Below are positions 1-5,123 of a DNA stretch of 5,123 bases, piece by piece. The notes beneath the pieces are model-generated. The model searched no databases. It was not told where the DNA came from and saw only the letters and a program-made list of their open reading frames with translations. The position numbers were made by a program, and so were the translations under genes. Source of the stretch: Candidatus Hydrogenedentota bacterium (lineage in GTDB: Bacteria; Hydrogenedentota; Hydrogenedentia; Hydrogenedentales; SLHB01); NCBI GenBank assembly GCA_003557825.1, contig PWNM01000400.1, positions 1-5,123 of the forward strand. The letters run 5' to 3'. Each line of letters begins with the position of its first letter. Position 1 is the first letter of the stretch.

Positions 1-705
1 AGTCCCTCCATCACCCGCGATGTGTCCGGCGAAGGGGTACAACAGGCCCTGTTGAAGCTTTTTGAGGGAACGACGGCCAGCGTACCGCCCCAGGGAGGTC
101 GGAAACACCCCCAACAGGAATGCATCCAGGTGGATACGACCAACATCCTGTTCATCTGCGGCGGAGCGTTTAACTCCCTCGATAAGATCATCGAACGACG
201 TACTCGCAACAATGTAATAGGGTTTAACTCGGATATTCAGTCCCGGAAAGAACGGCGTATTGGCGAGCTGCTCGCAATGATCGAGCCGCAGGATTTGATC
301 AAGTTCGGCATGATTCCCGAGTTTTCCGGCCGGGTACCGGTCATTGCCACCCTCCACGAATTGGGCGAAGAAGAGCTTGTTCGCATTCTTGTCGAGCCGC
401 GAAACGCCATCGTACGGCAGTATCAAAAGCTGTTCGATATGGAAAAAGTCACGCTTAGCTTTAAGGACGAGGCGATCAAAGCCATTGCTCGCCTAGCCAT
501 TGACAAGGAAACCGGCGCGCGCGGCTTGCGTGCGATACTTGAAGAACTCATGTTGGATGTCATGTTTGACATTCCTTCCCGCAAGGATGTGCACGAGTGC
601 GTCATTACCGAAGGGATGGTGGTTCAGAAAGAGGAGCCGTTGCTGGTCTACGAACACCATATGAGAACGAACGAAGATACGGACGGACAGTCGGCAATGG
701 CCTAG
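1..705 (+). CDS. clpX: ATP-dependent Clp protease ATP-binding subunit ClpX, C-terminal part (5' end outside window)
   Basis: ClpX is the AAA+ unfoldase that recognises tagged or misfolded cytoplasmic proteins and threads them into the ClpP peptidase. The reading frame is open from base 1, giving 234 residues that begin inside the conserved SITRDVSGEGVQQALLK block. The real start, zinc-binding domain, Walker A, Walker B and GYVG pore loop lie upstream, outside the window. Seen here, numbered from the window edge: the RKH substrate-entry loop (34-36), the sensor-1 region ending in ICGGAF (to 57), the IGF loop that docks on ClpP (73-75), the PEFSGR segment with the trans-acting arginine finger (R111), and the sensor-2 GARGLR motif (172-177). 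The IGF loop shows this is a ClpP-partnering ClpX, so clpP is probably nearby upstream (inference). The last 20 or so residues (acidic, DTDGQ) are a non-conserved tail. No frameshift or missing key residue is visible. Identification is essentially certain. Confidence 0.98.
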   Translation, partial: SPSITRDVSGEGVQQALLKLFEGTTASVPPQGGRKHPQQECIQVDTTNILFICGGAFNSLDKIIERRTRNNVIGFNSDIQSRKERRIGELLAMIEPQDLIKFGMIPEFSGRVPVIATLHELGEEELVRILVEPRNAIVRQYQKLFDMEKVTLSFKDEAIKAIARLAIDKETGARGLRAILEELMLDVMFDIPSRKDVHECVITEGMVVQKEEPLLVYEHHMRTNEDTDGQSAMA

Positions 706-736
706 GTTTTGGGCGACCGCCGTGTCCGAAGCTCCC

Positions 737-750
737 GGATAGCGCTATCC
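737..750. repeat. Perfect 14-bp palindrome GGATAGCGCTATCC
   Basis: Seven bases (GGATAGC) are followed directly by their exact reverse complement, beginning 31 bases after the clpX stop codon. Short arms TCCGA (725-729) and TCGGA (753-757) lie on either side and could extend a bulged stem. It lacks a T-run, so it is not itself a terminator. It could be part of the clpX 3' mRNA structure or a dimeric-regulator site. No regulator is recognised, and chance is possible. Confidence 0.4.
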
Positions 751-783
751 CCTCGGATTTAGGCGCAAGAGGGTTTTGTTGAA

Positions 784-830
784 GAAGCCGGAAGGGCAAC
801 GGTGCGCTCTTCCGGCTTTGCCTTATTACG
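784..830 (+). terminator. Probable intrinsic terminator of clpX
   Basis: A perfect 10-bp inverted repeat, AAGCCGGAAG (785-794) and CTTCCGGCTT (809-818), can be extended inward by one G-U and two G-C pairs to leave an 8-base loop. It is GC-rich in the core and is followed by a moderately T-rich stretch (TTTGCCTTATT). The U-tract is imperfect, so termination may be partial. It lies about 80 bases after clpX and 70 before lon, which suggests that lon has its own promoter. Confidence 0.65.
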
Positions 831-890
831 CACCCATGTCTGCCCGGATTGCGTTTTCCAAATCCCGATGCCGACAAATTGGATACTTAA

Positions 891-3287
891 ATGACACATC
901 GAGAAGAACAAGCCGATCGGCTTCCGTTGCTTCCATTGAAAGAAGTGGTCATATTCCCACGCATGGTCACGCCGTTGTTGGTGGGGCGTCCGTCCTCCGT
1001 GTCCGCCGTCGAGGAGGCCTTGTCCTCCGAGCGGCCGTTGTTCTTGTGTGCTCAGCGCGATGCGTCGGTCGAATCGCCCAGTGCCGATGATTTGTATGAC
1101 ATTGGTGTTGCGGCAAGCATTCTTCAGACCTTGCGTATGCCGGACGGAACCATGAAGGTGGTGGTCGAAGGGCTGGCCCGAGGTGAGGTTCTGGATGTAT
1201 TGTTCGATCAGGATCACATCGAAGCCATGGTTCGCCAGGTATCCTGTGCTGCCGTTGTAGGTGAGAAGGCCACTGCATTGCATCGCACGGTTCTAGCTCA
1301 GTTCGAGGAATATGTGCGTCTCGGACAACGGGTGGCTCCCGAGATTGTCGCCTCGTTGCGTAGTGTTTCCGAGCCCGGCGATTTTGCTGACCTCATTTGT
1401 GCTTATCTTTCGCTTTCACTCGAGGAACGGCAACTCCTGCTTTCCATCACAGACGAAGAGGAGCGGCTCGAACAGATTGCCTCCATTCTGATGCGGGAAA
1501 ACGAAATGCTCGAACTCGAGCGGCGAGTTCGCGACCGTGTTCGTGATCAAATGGACCGGAGCCAACGCGATCATTTCCTCCATGAACAGCTTCGGGCCAT
1601 TCATCAGGAGCTTGGTACGCGCGATGAGGGCCCCGACGAGTTCGCCGAAATGCGCGAGCTTCTTGATAAGACCAAGATGCCCAAGGAAGTTCGCGAGAAG
1701 GCCGAACGAGAAATGGCCCGATACGAACGAATGCCGCCCCTTAGCCCCGAATCCACCGTCGTACGGACCTATCTCGAATGGTTGGTCGATATGCCGTGGA
1801 ACAAACGATCGCGTGATTCCCTCAATATCGAAGAAGCCCGAAAGATTCTCGACGAGGACCATTATGGCCTGCCCAAGGTCAAGGAGCGTATCCTCGAATT
1901 CCTTGCGGTTCGCAAACTGAGCAAGAGCACCAAAGGGCCGGTTCTGTGTTTGGTGGGGCCGCCCGGCGTAGGGAAAACCTCGTTGGGCAAATCCATTGCC
2001 CGTGCCATGGGGCGGAAGTTTGTCCGAGTTTCGCTTGGAGGCGTCCGAGACGAGGCAGAGATCCGCGGCCATCGGCGGACCTATGTCGGCGCTTTGCCGG
2101 GTCGTATCATTCAGAATGTCAAACGAGTAGGCGTACGGAACCCGGTCTTCATGCTCGATGAGATCGATAAACTCAGTATGGACTACCGCGGCGATCCCTC
2201 GTCTGCCTTGCTCGAAGTCCTTGATCCCGAGCAGAACAACGCCTTCAGCGACCATTACCTTGAGGTTGATTTTAACCTGGCCGAGGTGTTTTTTATCACG
2301 ACGGCCAACAACGAATACGACATTCCCCATGCCTTGCATGATCGCATGGAAGTCGTGCGTATCTCGGGGTACACTTCCTTTGAAAAACAGCGAATCGCCC
2401 AGGGCTTTTTGGTCCCCAAGCAGTTGAAAGAAGCGGGACTGAGCGAGGAACAGGTCAAATTTGAGCCCTCGGGCATTGATCGGATTATCCAGCGGTATAC
2501 CCGCGAAGCAGGCGTGCGCGAACTCGAACGCCAGATAGCGCGGGTTTGTCGTAAAGTTGCCCGGCAGGTCGTGGAGGAAAGCGCAGCCCATTGCGGCGTC
2601 ATCGATGCCGAGGTGGTGAGCAAACTCCTCGGCCCGGAGGAATACCCCGAGAACCGTGCCGAGGCGATGGCCATGGTCGGAGTCGCGGTTGGGTTGGCCT
2701 GGACGTGGGCCGGCGGCGATATCCTGAGTATCGAGACCAGCATCTCCCGGGGCAAGGGCGAGATTACGCTGACGGGACAGCTTGGCGATGTGATGAAAGA
2801 GTCGGCCCAAGCCGCCTTCACGTATCTGCGCACCCATGCCGCCGAATTGGGGATCCCCGCGCGGTTTAACCAAACGAACGATATCCATGTCCATATCCCT
2901 GAAGGCGCCATTCCCAAAGACGGTCCATCGGCCGGAACGGCCCTTGCCGTTTCCATGCTTTCTGCGCTGAAGAAGAAGGCGCCCGAACCTTTTTTTGCGG
3001 TCACCGGCGAGGTCACCCTGCGCGGGCGCGTGCTTCAGGTCGGTGGGATCAAGGAGAAGGTCCTCGGGGCGCACCGAGCAGGTATCCGAACGGTGGTGTT
3101 GCCCAAGGAGAACGAAAAGGACTTGGTCGAAGTTCCCGAGGAAGTCCGCGATGATCTGGCCTTTGTTTTTGTCGAGAATATTGATGAAGTCTTCAAGGCT
3201 GCGTTCCCGACATTGAAAAAGTCATCGGCCACCAGGAAGAAATCCGCTGCGAAGAAGCCGTCAACGAGCAGGACCGCCCAAAAATGA
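891..3287 (+). CDS. lon: ATP-dependent serine protease Lon (La), 798 residues
   Basis: Lon degrades misfolded and short-lived regulatory proteins in the cytoplasm as a homohexamer, with ATPase and peptidase on one chain. The N-terminal substrate-binding domain (about 10-200, starting LPLLPLKEVVIFP) is followed by a helical, coiled-coil-like region rich in Glu/Arg (about 200-305), the AAA+ module and the protease domain (about 590-775). Visible motifs are Walker A GPPGVGKT (356-363), the YVG pore loop (398-400), Walker B with D423 and E424, sensor-1 TTANN (470-474), arginine finger R485, sensor-2 R543 and the Ser-Lys catalytic dyad S680 (PKDGPSAG) and K723 (KEKVLGAH). Positions match E. coli Lon almost one to one. 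An in-frame TAA directly precedes the ATG, so this is the first possible start; the only Shine-Dalgarno hint is a weak GGA at 881-883. The last 23 residues form an unusual Lys/Ser/Ala/Thr-rich tail. The stop overlaps engB by four bases. Confidence 0.98.
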   Translation: MTHREEQADRLPLLPLKEVVIFPRMVTPLLVGRPSSVSAVEEALSSERPLFLCAQRDASVESPSADDLYDIGVAASILQTLRMPDGTMKVVVEGLARGEVLDVLFDQDHIEAMVRQVSCAAVVGEKATALHRTVLAQFEEYVRLGQRVAPEIVASLRSVSEPGDFADLICAYLSLSLEERQLLLSITDEEERLEQIASILMRENEMLELERRVRDRVRDQMDRSQRDHFLHEQLRAIHQELGTRDEGPDEFAEMRELLDKTKMPKEVREKAEREMARYERMPPLSPESTVVRTYLEWLVDMPWNKRSRDSLNIEEARKILDEDHYGLPKVKERILEFLAVRKLSKSTKGPVLCLVGPPGVGKTSLGKSIARAMGRKFVRVSLGGVRDEAEIRGHRRTYVGALPGRIIQNVKRVGVRNPVFMLDEIDKLSMDYRGDPSSALLEVLDPEQNNAFSDHYLEVDFNLAEVFFITTANNEYDIPHALHDRMEVVRISGYTSFEKQRIAQGFLVPKQLKEAGLSEEQVKFEPSGIDRIIQRYTREAGVRELERQIARVCRKVARQVVEESAAHCGVIDAEVVSKLLGPEEYPENRAEAMAMVGVAVGLAWTWAGGDILSIETSISRGKGEITLTGQLGDVMKESAQAAFTYLRTHAAELGIPARFNQTNDIHVHIPEGAIPKDGPSAGTALAVSMLSALKKKAPEPFFAVTGEVTLRGRVLQVGGIKEKVLGAHRAGIRTVVLPKENEKDLVEVPEEVRDDLAFVFVENIDEVFKAAFPTLKKSSATRKKSAAKKPSTSRTAQK

Positions 3288-3865
3288 AAGTGACATCCGC
3301 AGAGTTCATCAAAAGCGCCCTGCTCCCAAAGGATTTTCCTCGCGATGGTCGGCCTGAGTTGGCCTTTGCGGGTCGGTCCAATGTGGGTAAATCCACACTG
3401 CTAAACAAGCTGTTGAATCGTAGAGGTCTCGCCAAGACCAGCAAAACCCCCGGCAAAACGCGGACCATCAATTTCTTCTCGGTCAATGAACGATTCTATT
3501 TTGTCGATCTTCCCGGCTATGGTTTCGCCAAAGTCCCCAAGGATTTGAAGGCTACATGGGGGGATATGATCACGGCCTATCTCAAGGAACGAGAGCCGCT
3601 GCGACTGGTGGCCCATCTGATTGATGCCCGTCATCCGCCCACCCCGAACGATCACGAGTTGCTCGAACTGCTTGACGATGCCGAGGTCCCCACCTTGCTC
3701 CTCGCCACCAAAATAGACAAACTCAAGAAGTCGCAACGTAAGGCCTCGGTGGAAACCATCCGGCGGGATTTTGAGCTCGACGAGGATGCGCTTATCTTGC
3801 CCGTATCATCGGAAACGGGCGAAGGCATTAAAGAACTCTGGCAGGTGCTCGAGGAAAACGTATAG
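3284..3865 (+). CDS. engB: Ribosome biogenesis GTP-binding protein EngB (YsxC/YihA), 193 residues
   Basis: This small Era/TrmE-type P-loop GTPase is needed for late assembly of the 50S ribosomal subunit and, in several studied bacteria, for cell division. All G motifs are present in order: G1 GRSNVGKS (30-37), the G2/switch I block TPGKTRTINFF (55-65), G3 DLPGYG (75-80), G4 TKIDK (142-146) and G5 SSETGEG (175-181). The SNVGKS P-loop and the TPGKTR and DLPGYG blocks are diagnostic of EngB rather than Era or EngA. The length fits the family norm of about 190-210. The ATG overlaps the lon stop codon in an ATGA, with a weak AGGA at 3270-3273, which implies translational coupling to lon. Pairing of this gene with lon is known from Bacillus (lonA-ysxC). 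No defect is visible. Confidence 0.97.
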   Translation: MKVTSAEFIKSALLPKDFPRDGRPELAFAGRSNVGKSTLLNKLLNRRGLAKTSKTPGKTRTINFFSVNERFYFVDLPGYGFAKVPKDLKATWGDMITAYLKEREPLRLVAHLIDARHPPTPNDHELLELLDDAEVPTLLLATKIDKLKKSQRKASVETIRRDFELDEDALILPVSSETGEGIKELWQVLEENV

Positions 3866-3877
3866 CAAAGGGCGCAC

Positions 3878-3888
3878 GAGGGGGGGAG
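3878..3888 (+). promoter_or_regulatory. Ribosome binding site deciding the hydrolase start
   Basis: An uninterrupted purine run (GAG, six further G, AG) lies just after engB. Its 5' part (GAGGGG, 3878-3883) sits seven bases before the ATG at 3891. Its 3' part would serve the alternative ATG at 3900 about equally well. It argues against the longer open frame that begins inside engB. Confidence 0.6.
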
Positions 3889-3890
3889 CG

Positions 3891-4871
3891 ATGGGCCGAA
3901 TGGGATATAGGCGGATCGTCCTGTGGACTGCGCTGGTGATAGCGATTGCAGTCGTAAGTGTCGAGGGTGGACTCCGTGCCCGGCTCGCCCTGCGTGACCC
4001 CCACCAGTGGGACGATGACGGCCTCTTTCGCTATCGACCCAACACCCAAGTCGGGCTCACCCCGGATCTCACGACCAACAACCATGGCTTCTTCGGTCCG
4101 GACCTCGATACCCCGTCGGACCCTGCTGCCTGTCGAATAATCCTTCTGGGGAGTTCGTCGATTGCTTCCCCCGATCTACCGGCTCTTGTCACCGATATAC
4201 TGAAAAAACATTTCCCGGAGCGCATAGTTGAGGTCAACACGGCGGGGCTGCCGCGATATACGTCCCATCACAACCGGCTGCTGTTTGAACGCTATATCGT
4301 TTCCCTCGAGCCCGATGTGGTGGCCATTTATCTTGGGCTGAACAATAACGTGTACAACACAAACCCCGATGATACGGAAGAACCGCCCCTGGGCCTGTGG
4401 AACTGGCGGGATGCAAGGCGTAGCGTTGCCGTTGATATGCTGGCCTACCATGGGTACCACAAACGATTCGCCGTAACACCCGATTTCGAGCACTATCCGG
4501 GCGCAGAGCGGTTTGCCGCCGATGTGGCTGCCATCGTCAAACACGCTCGGGAACATGGCATCGCCGTGGTGCTGTTGCGTGAAGCGCTGGCATGGCCCAC
4601 CGACGACCCTATCCTGACCCAAACCATCCGCCAGGCCGAGGCTCCCATGCGCCATTTTTGGGGATCCCTAGATGCGGCCTTGCGTGGCGCGGAAGCAACC
4701 AATACCGCTCTTGACAGTCTTGCCGCCGAATACGGTCTTTCGGTTGTAGAGGTAGCCCCGTACATACCGCGGGACAGCCTCCATTTTCGCGACCTCTGCC
4801 ATTTTACGCCGGTGGGCATGGAGCGATTCAGCCAAGTCGCAGCCGATGCTATGGCGGCCTATTGCCGATGA
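3891..4871 (+). CDS. Membrane-anchored SGNH/GDSL-type hydrolase family protein, 326 residues
   Basis: This is probably an esterase or acetyl-hydrolase of the SGNH fold, tethered to the inner membrane and facing the periplasm; the substrate is unknown. Basic residues (RMGYRR) precede one hydrophobic segment (about 9-24), typical of a signal anchor. Next comes a short NNHGFFGPD element (63-71), resembling the N-x-x-GFRG lead-in found before the catalytic domain in many such proteins. SGNH blocks can then be placed: block I LLGSSS (85-90) with S89 as likely nucleophile, block II NTAGLPRYTS with G119, block III GLNNN (149-153) with N151, and block V DLCHFTPVGM with D301 and H304. Block I has Ser where GDS has Asp. 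The open frame extends upstream into engB, but the ATG at 3891 follows a purine-rich ribosome-binding site; the ATG at 3900 is the alternative. The 25-base gap after engB suggests co-transcription with lon-engB. Fold assignment is fairly firm; function is open. Confidence 0.8.
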   Translation: MGRMGYRRIVLWTALVIAIAVVSVEGGLRARLALRDPHQWDDDGLFRYRPNTQVGLTPDLTTNNHGFFGPDLDTPSDPAACRIILLGSSSIASPDLPALVTDILKKHFPERIVEVNTAGLPRYTSHHNRLLFERYIVSLEPDVVAIYLGLNNNVYNTNPDDTEEPPLGLWNWRDARRSVAVDMLAYHGYHKRFAVTPDFEHYPGAERFAADVAAIVKHAREHGIAVVLLREALAWPTDDPILTQTIRQAEAPMRHFWGSLDAALRGAEATNTALDSLAAEYGLSVVEVAPYIPRDSLHFRDLCHFTPVGMERFSQVAADAMAAYCR

Positions 4872-4881
4872 AAAGCGATAA

Positions 4882-5123
4882 CTACGGTACCATGGTGATC
4901 CCTGTACTCAAACTGAACGCCGGCAGCTTATTCGTTTCGGGGAAGGCCACCTCGACGAAGAAGGCCCCGTATCCGGTCTCCGGTGCGTCTACGTCCACAT
5001 AACATCTGCCATTGGCCTCGATGGGTTGGCTCACCCATTCGGCATCACGAAAATCGCGGGTCATGGAGGCGGCCTTCCAGAGACGGGCCTCGCCCTCTGG
5101 CGGATCCCATTGAACAACCATAT
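4882..5123 (-). CDS. C-terminal fragment of a PhoPQ-activated pathogenicity-related (PqaA-like) family protein
   Basis: Only the last 79 residues or so are inside the window. The frame remains open past the right edge, and the methionine nearest that edge is probably internal. The segment has the pattern of the family's C-terminal beta-sandwich tail: a Pro-rich strand followed by ARLWKAAS, then TRDFRDAEW, a YVDVDAP strand, GYGAFFVEVAFP and a closing LSTGITMVP. In that family this tail follows an alpha/beta-hydrolase-like domain in a protein that is usually exported. The hydrolase core, signal peptide and start are all to the right of the window. The name comes from Salmonella pqaA and does not by itself imply virulence; environmental homologues are common. 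It converges on the SGNH gene with only 10 bases between the stop codons. The assignment rests on recall of a motif pattern in a short fragment, so it is moderate. A different beta-rich secreted protein is the alternative. Confidence 0.6.
   Translation of the reverse strand, partial: MVVQWDPPEGEARLWKAASMTRDFRDAEWVSQPIEANGRCYVDVDAPETGYGAFFVEVAFPETNKLPAFSLSTGITMVP

Larger units (their letters stand above)
706..890. other. clpX-lon intergenic spacer
   Basis: This 185-base gap is the longest non-coding stretch of the window. It holds a perfect 14-bp palindrome close to the clpX stop and a strong hairpin with the features of an intrinsic terminator in its middle. The last 60 or so bases should contain the lon promoter. 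I looked for sigma-70 (TTGACA/TATAAT), sigma-32-like (CTTGAA/CCCCAT) and CIRCE heat-shock elements and found no convincing match, so no promoter is called. Open frames crossing the gap on both strands resemble no protein I know and look like chance. Confidence 0.7.

Noticed and set aside
849..887. Possible sigma-70 promoter for lon (TTGCGT with a GATACT-like -10)
   Set aside because: The spacing between the two elements is 27 bases, far from 16-18, and no better pair is present. I could not support a promoter call.
759..1283. 174-codon - strand open frame spanning the clpX-lon spacer and the start of lon
   Set aside because: Most of it is antisense to lon, the translation is low-complexity His/Gln/Gly-rich with no recognisable motif, and it runs through the clpX terminator. 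Not supported as a gene.
1511..1531. Hairpin CGAACTCG / CGAGTTCG with a 5-base loop inside lon
   Set aside because: It lies in a helical Glu/Leu/Arg coding stretch where such codons readily make inverted repeats, it has no T-run, and nothing suggests a regulatory role.
1416..3074. Open frame of 552 codons on the - strand opposite lon
   Set aside because: It lies wholly antisense to a clearly functional lon, shows no domain pattern I recognise, and has the composition expected from the reverse of GC-rich codons. It is a coding shadow.
3771..3890. Upstream extension of the SGNH hydrolase frame into engB
   Set aside because: The 40 extra residues are Arg/Lys/Ser-rich, overlap engB in another frame and would put a non-signal-like stretch ahead of the membrane anchor. 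The ATG at 3891 has a good ribosome-binding site.
1..5123. A novel defence, mobile or biosynthetic system in the window
   Set aside because: All well-covered genes belong to known families in a known type of neighbourhood. No direct-repeat array, transposase, integrase, toxin-antitoxin pair, tRNA or attachment site was seen.

Overview
The window is an ordinary bacterial chromosomal segment of proteostasis and ribosome-assembly genes followed by two less-defined envelope or secreted-protein genes. From left to right on the + strand it holds the 3' part of clpX (ATPase subunit of the ClpXP protease), a complete lon (ATP-dependent protease La), a complete engB/ysxC/yihA-type ribosome-biogenesis GTPase, and a membrane-anchored SGNH/GDSL-type hydrolase. 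Entering convergently from the right on the - strand is the C-terminal end of a protein that resembles the PhoPQ-activated pathogenicity-related (PqaA-like) family. The protein-coding density is high. The only sizeable gap is about 185 bp between clpX and lon. It contains a good candidate intrinsic terminator and a perfect 14-bp palindrome.

The order clpX-lon-engB is a known bacterial gene neighbourhood, for example in Bacillus, where clpX, lonB, lonA and ysxC lie together. The terminator after clpX suggests that lon starts a separate transcription unit. lon and engB overlap by four bases (ATGA), and the hydrolase starts 25 bases after engB with a purine-rich ribosome-binding site, so lon-engB-hydrolase probably form one operon. 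Functionally, ClpXP and Lon are the two main soluble quality-control proteases represented here, and EngB acts in 50S subunit maturation. The hydrolase probably acts on the outer face of the inner membrane and has no obvious link to the other genes.

The organism cannot be named from this sequence. Moderately high GC, ATG starts, a normal genetic code and a PqaA-like protein (a family I associate with Planctomycetes/Verrucomicrobia/Lentisphaerae-like and related uncultivated Gram-negative bacteria as well as enterobacteria) suggest an environmental Gram-negative bacterium. This is inference with low confidence. I see no mobile element, CRISPR array, tRNA, rRNA or sign of a new defence or biosynthetic system. 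The points worth a second look are the histone-like basic tail on Lon, the altered GDS motif in the hydrolase, and the structured clpX-lon spacer.
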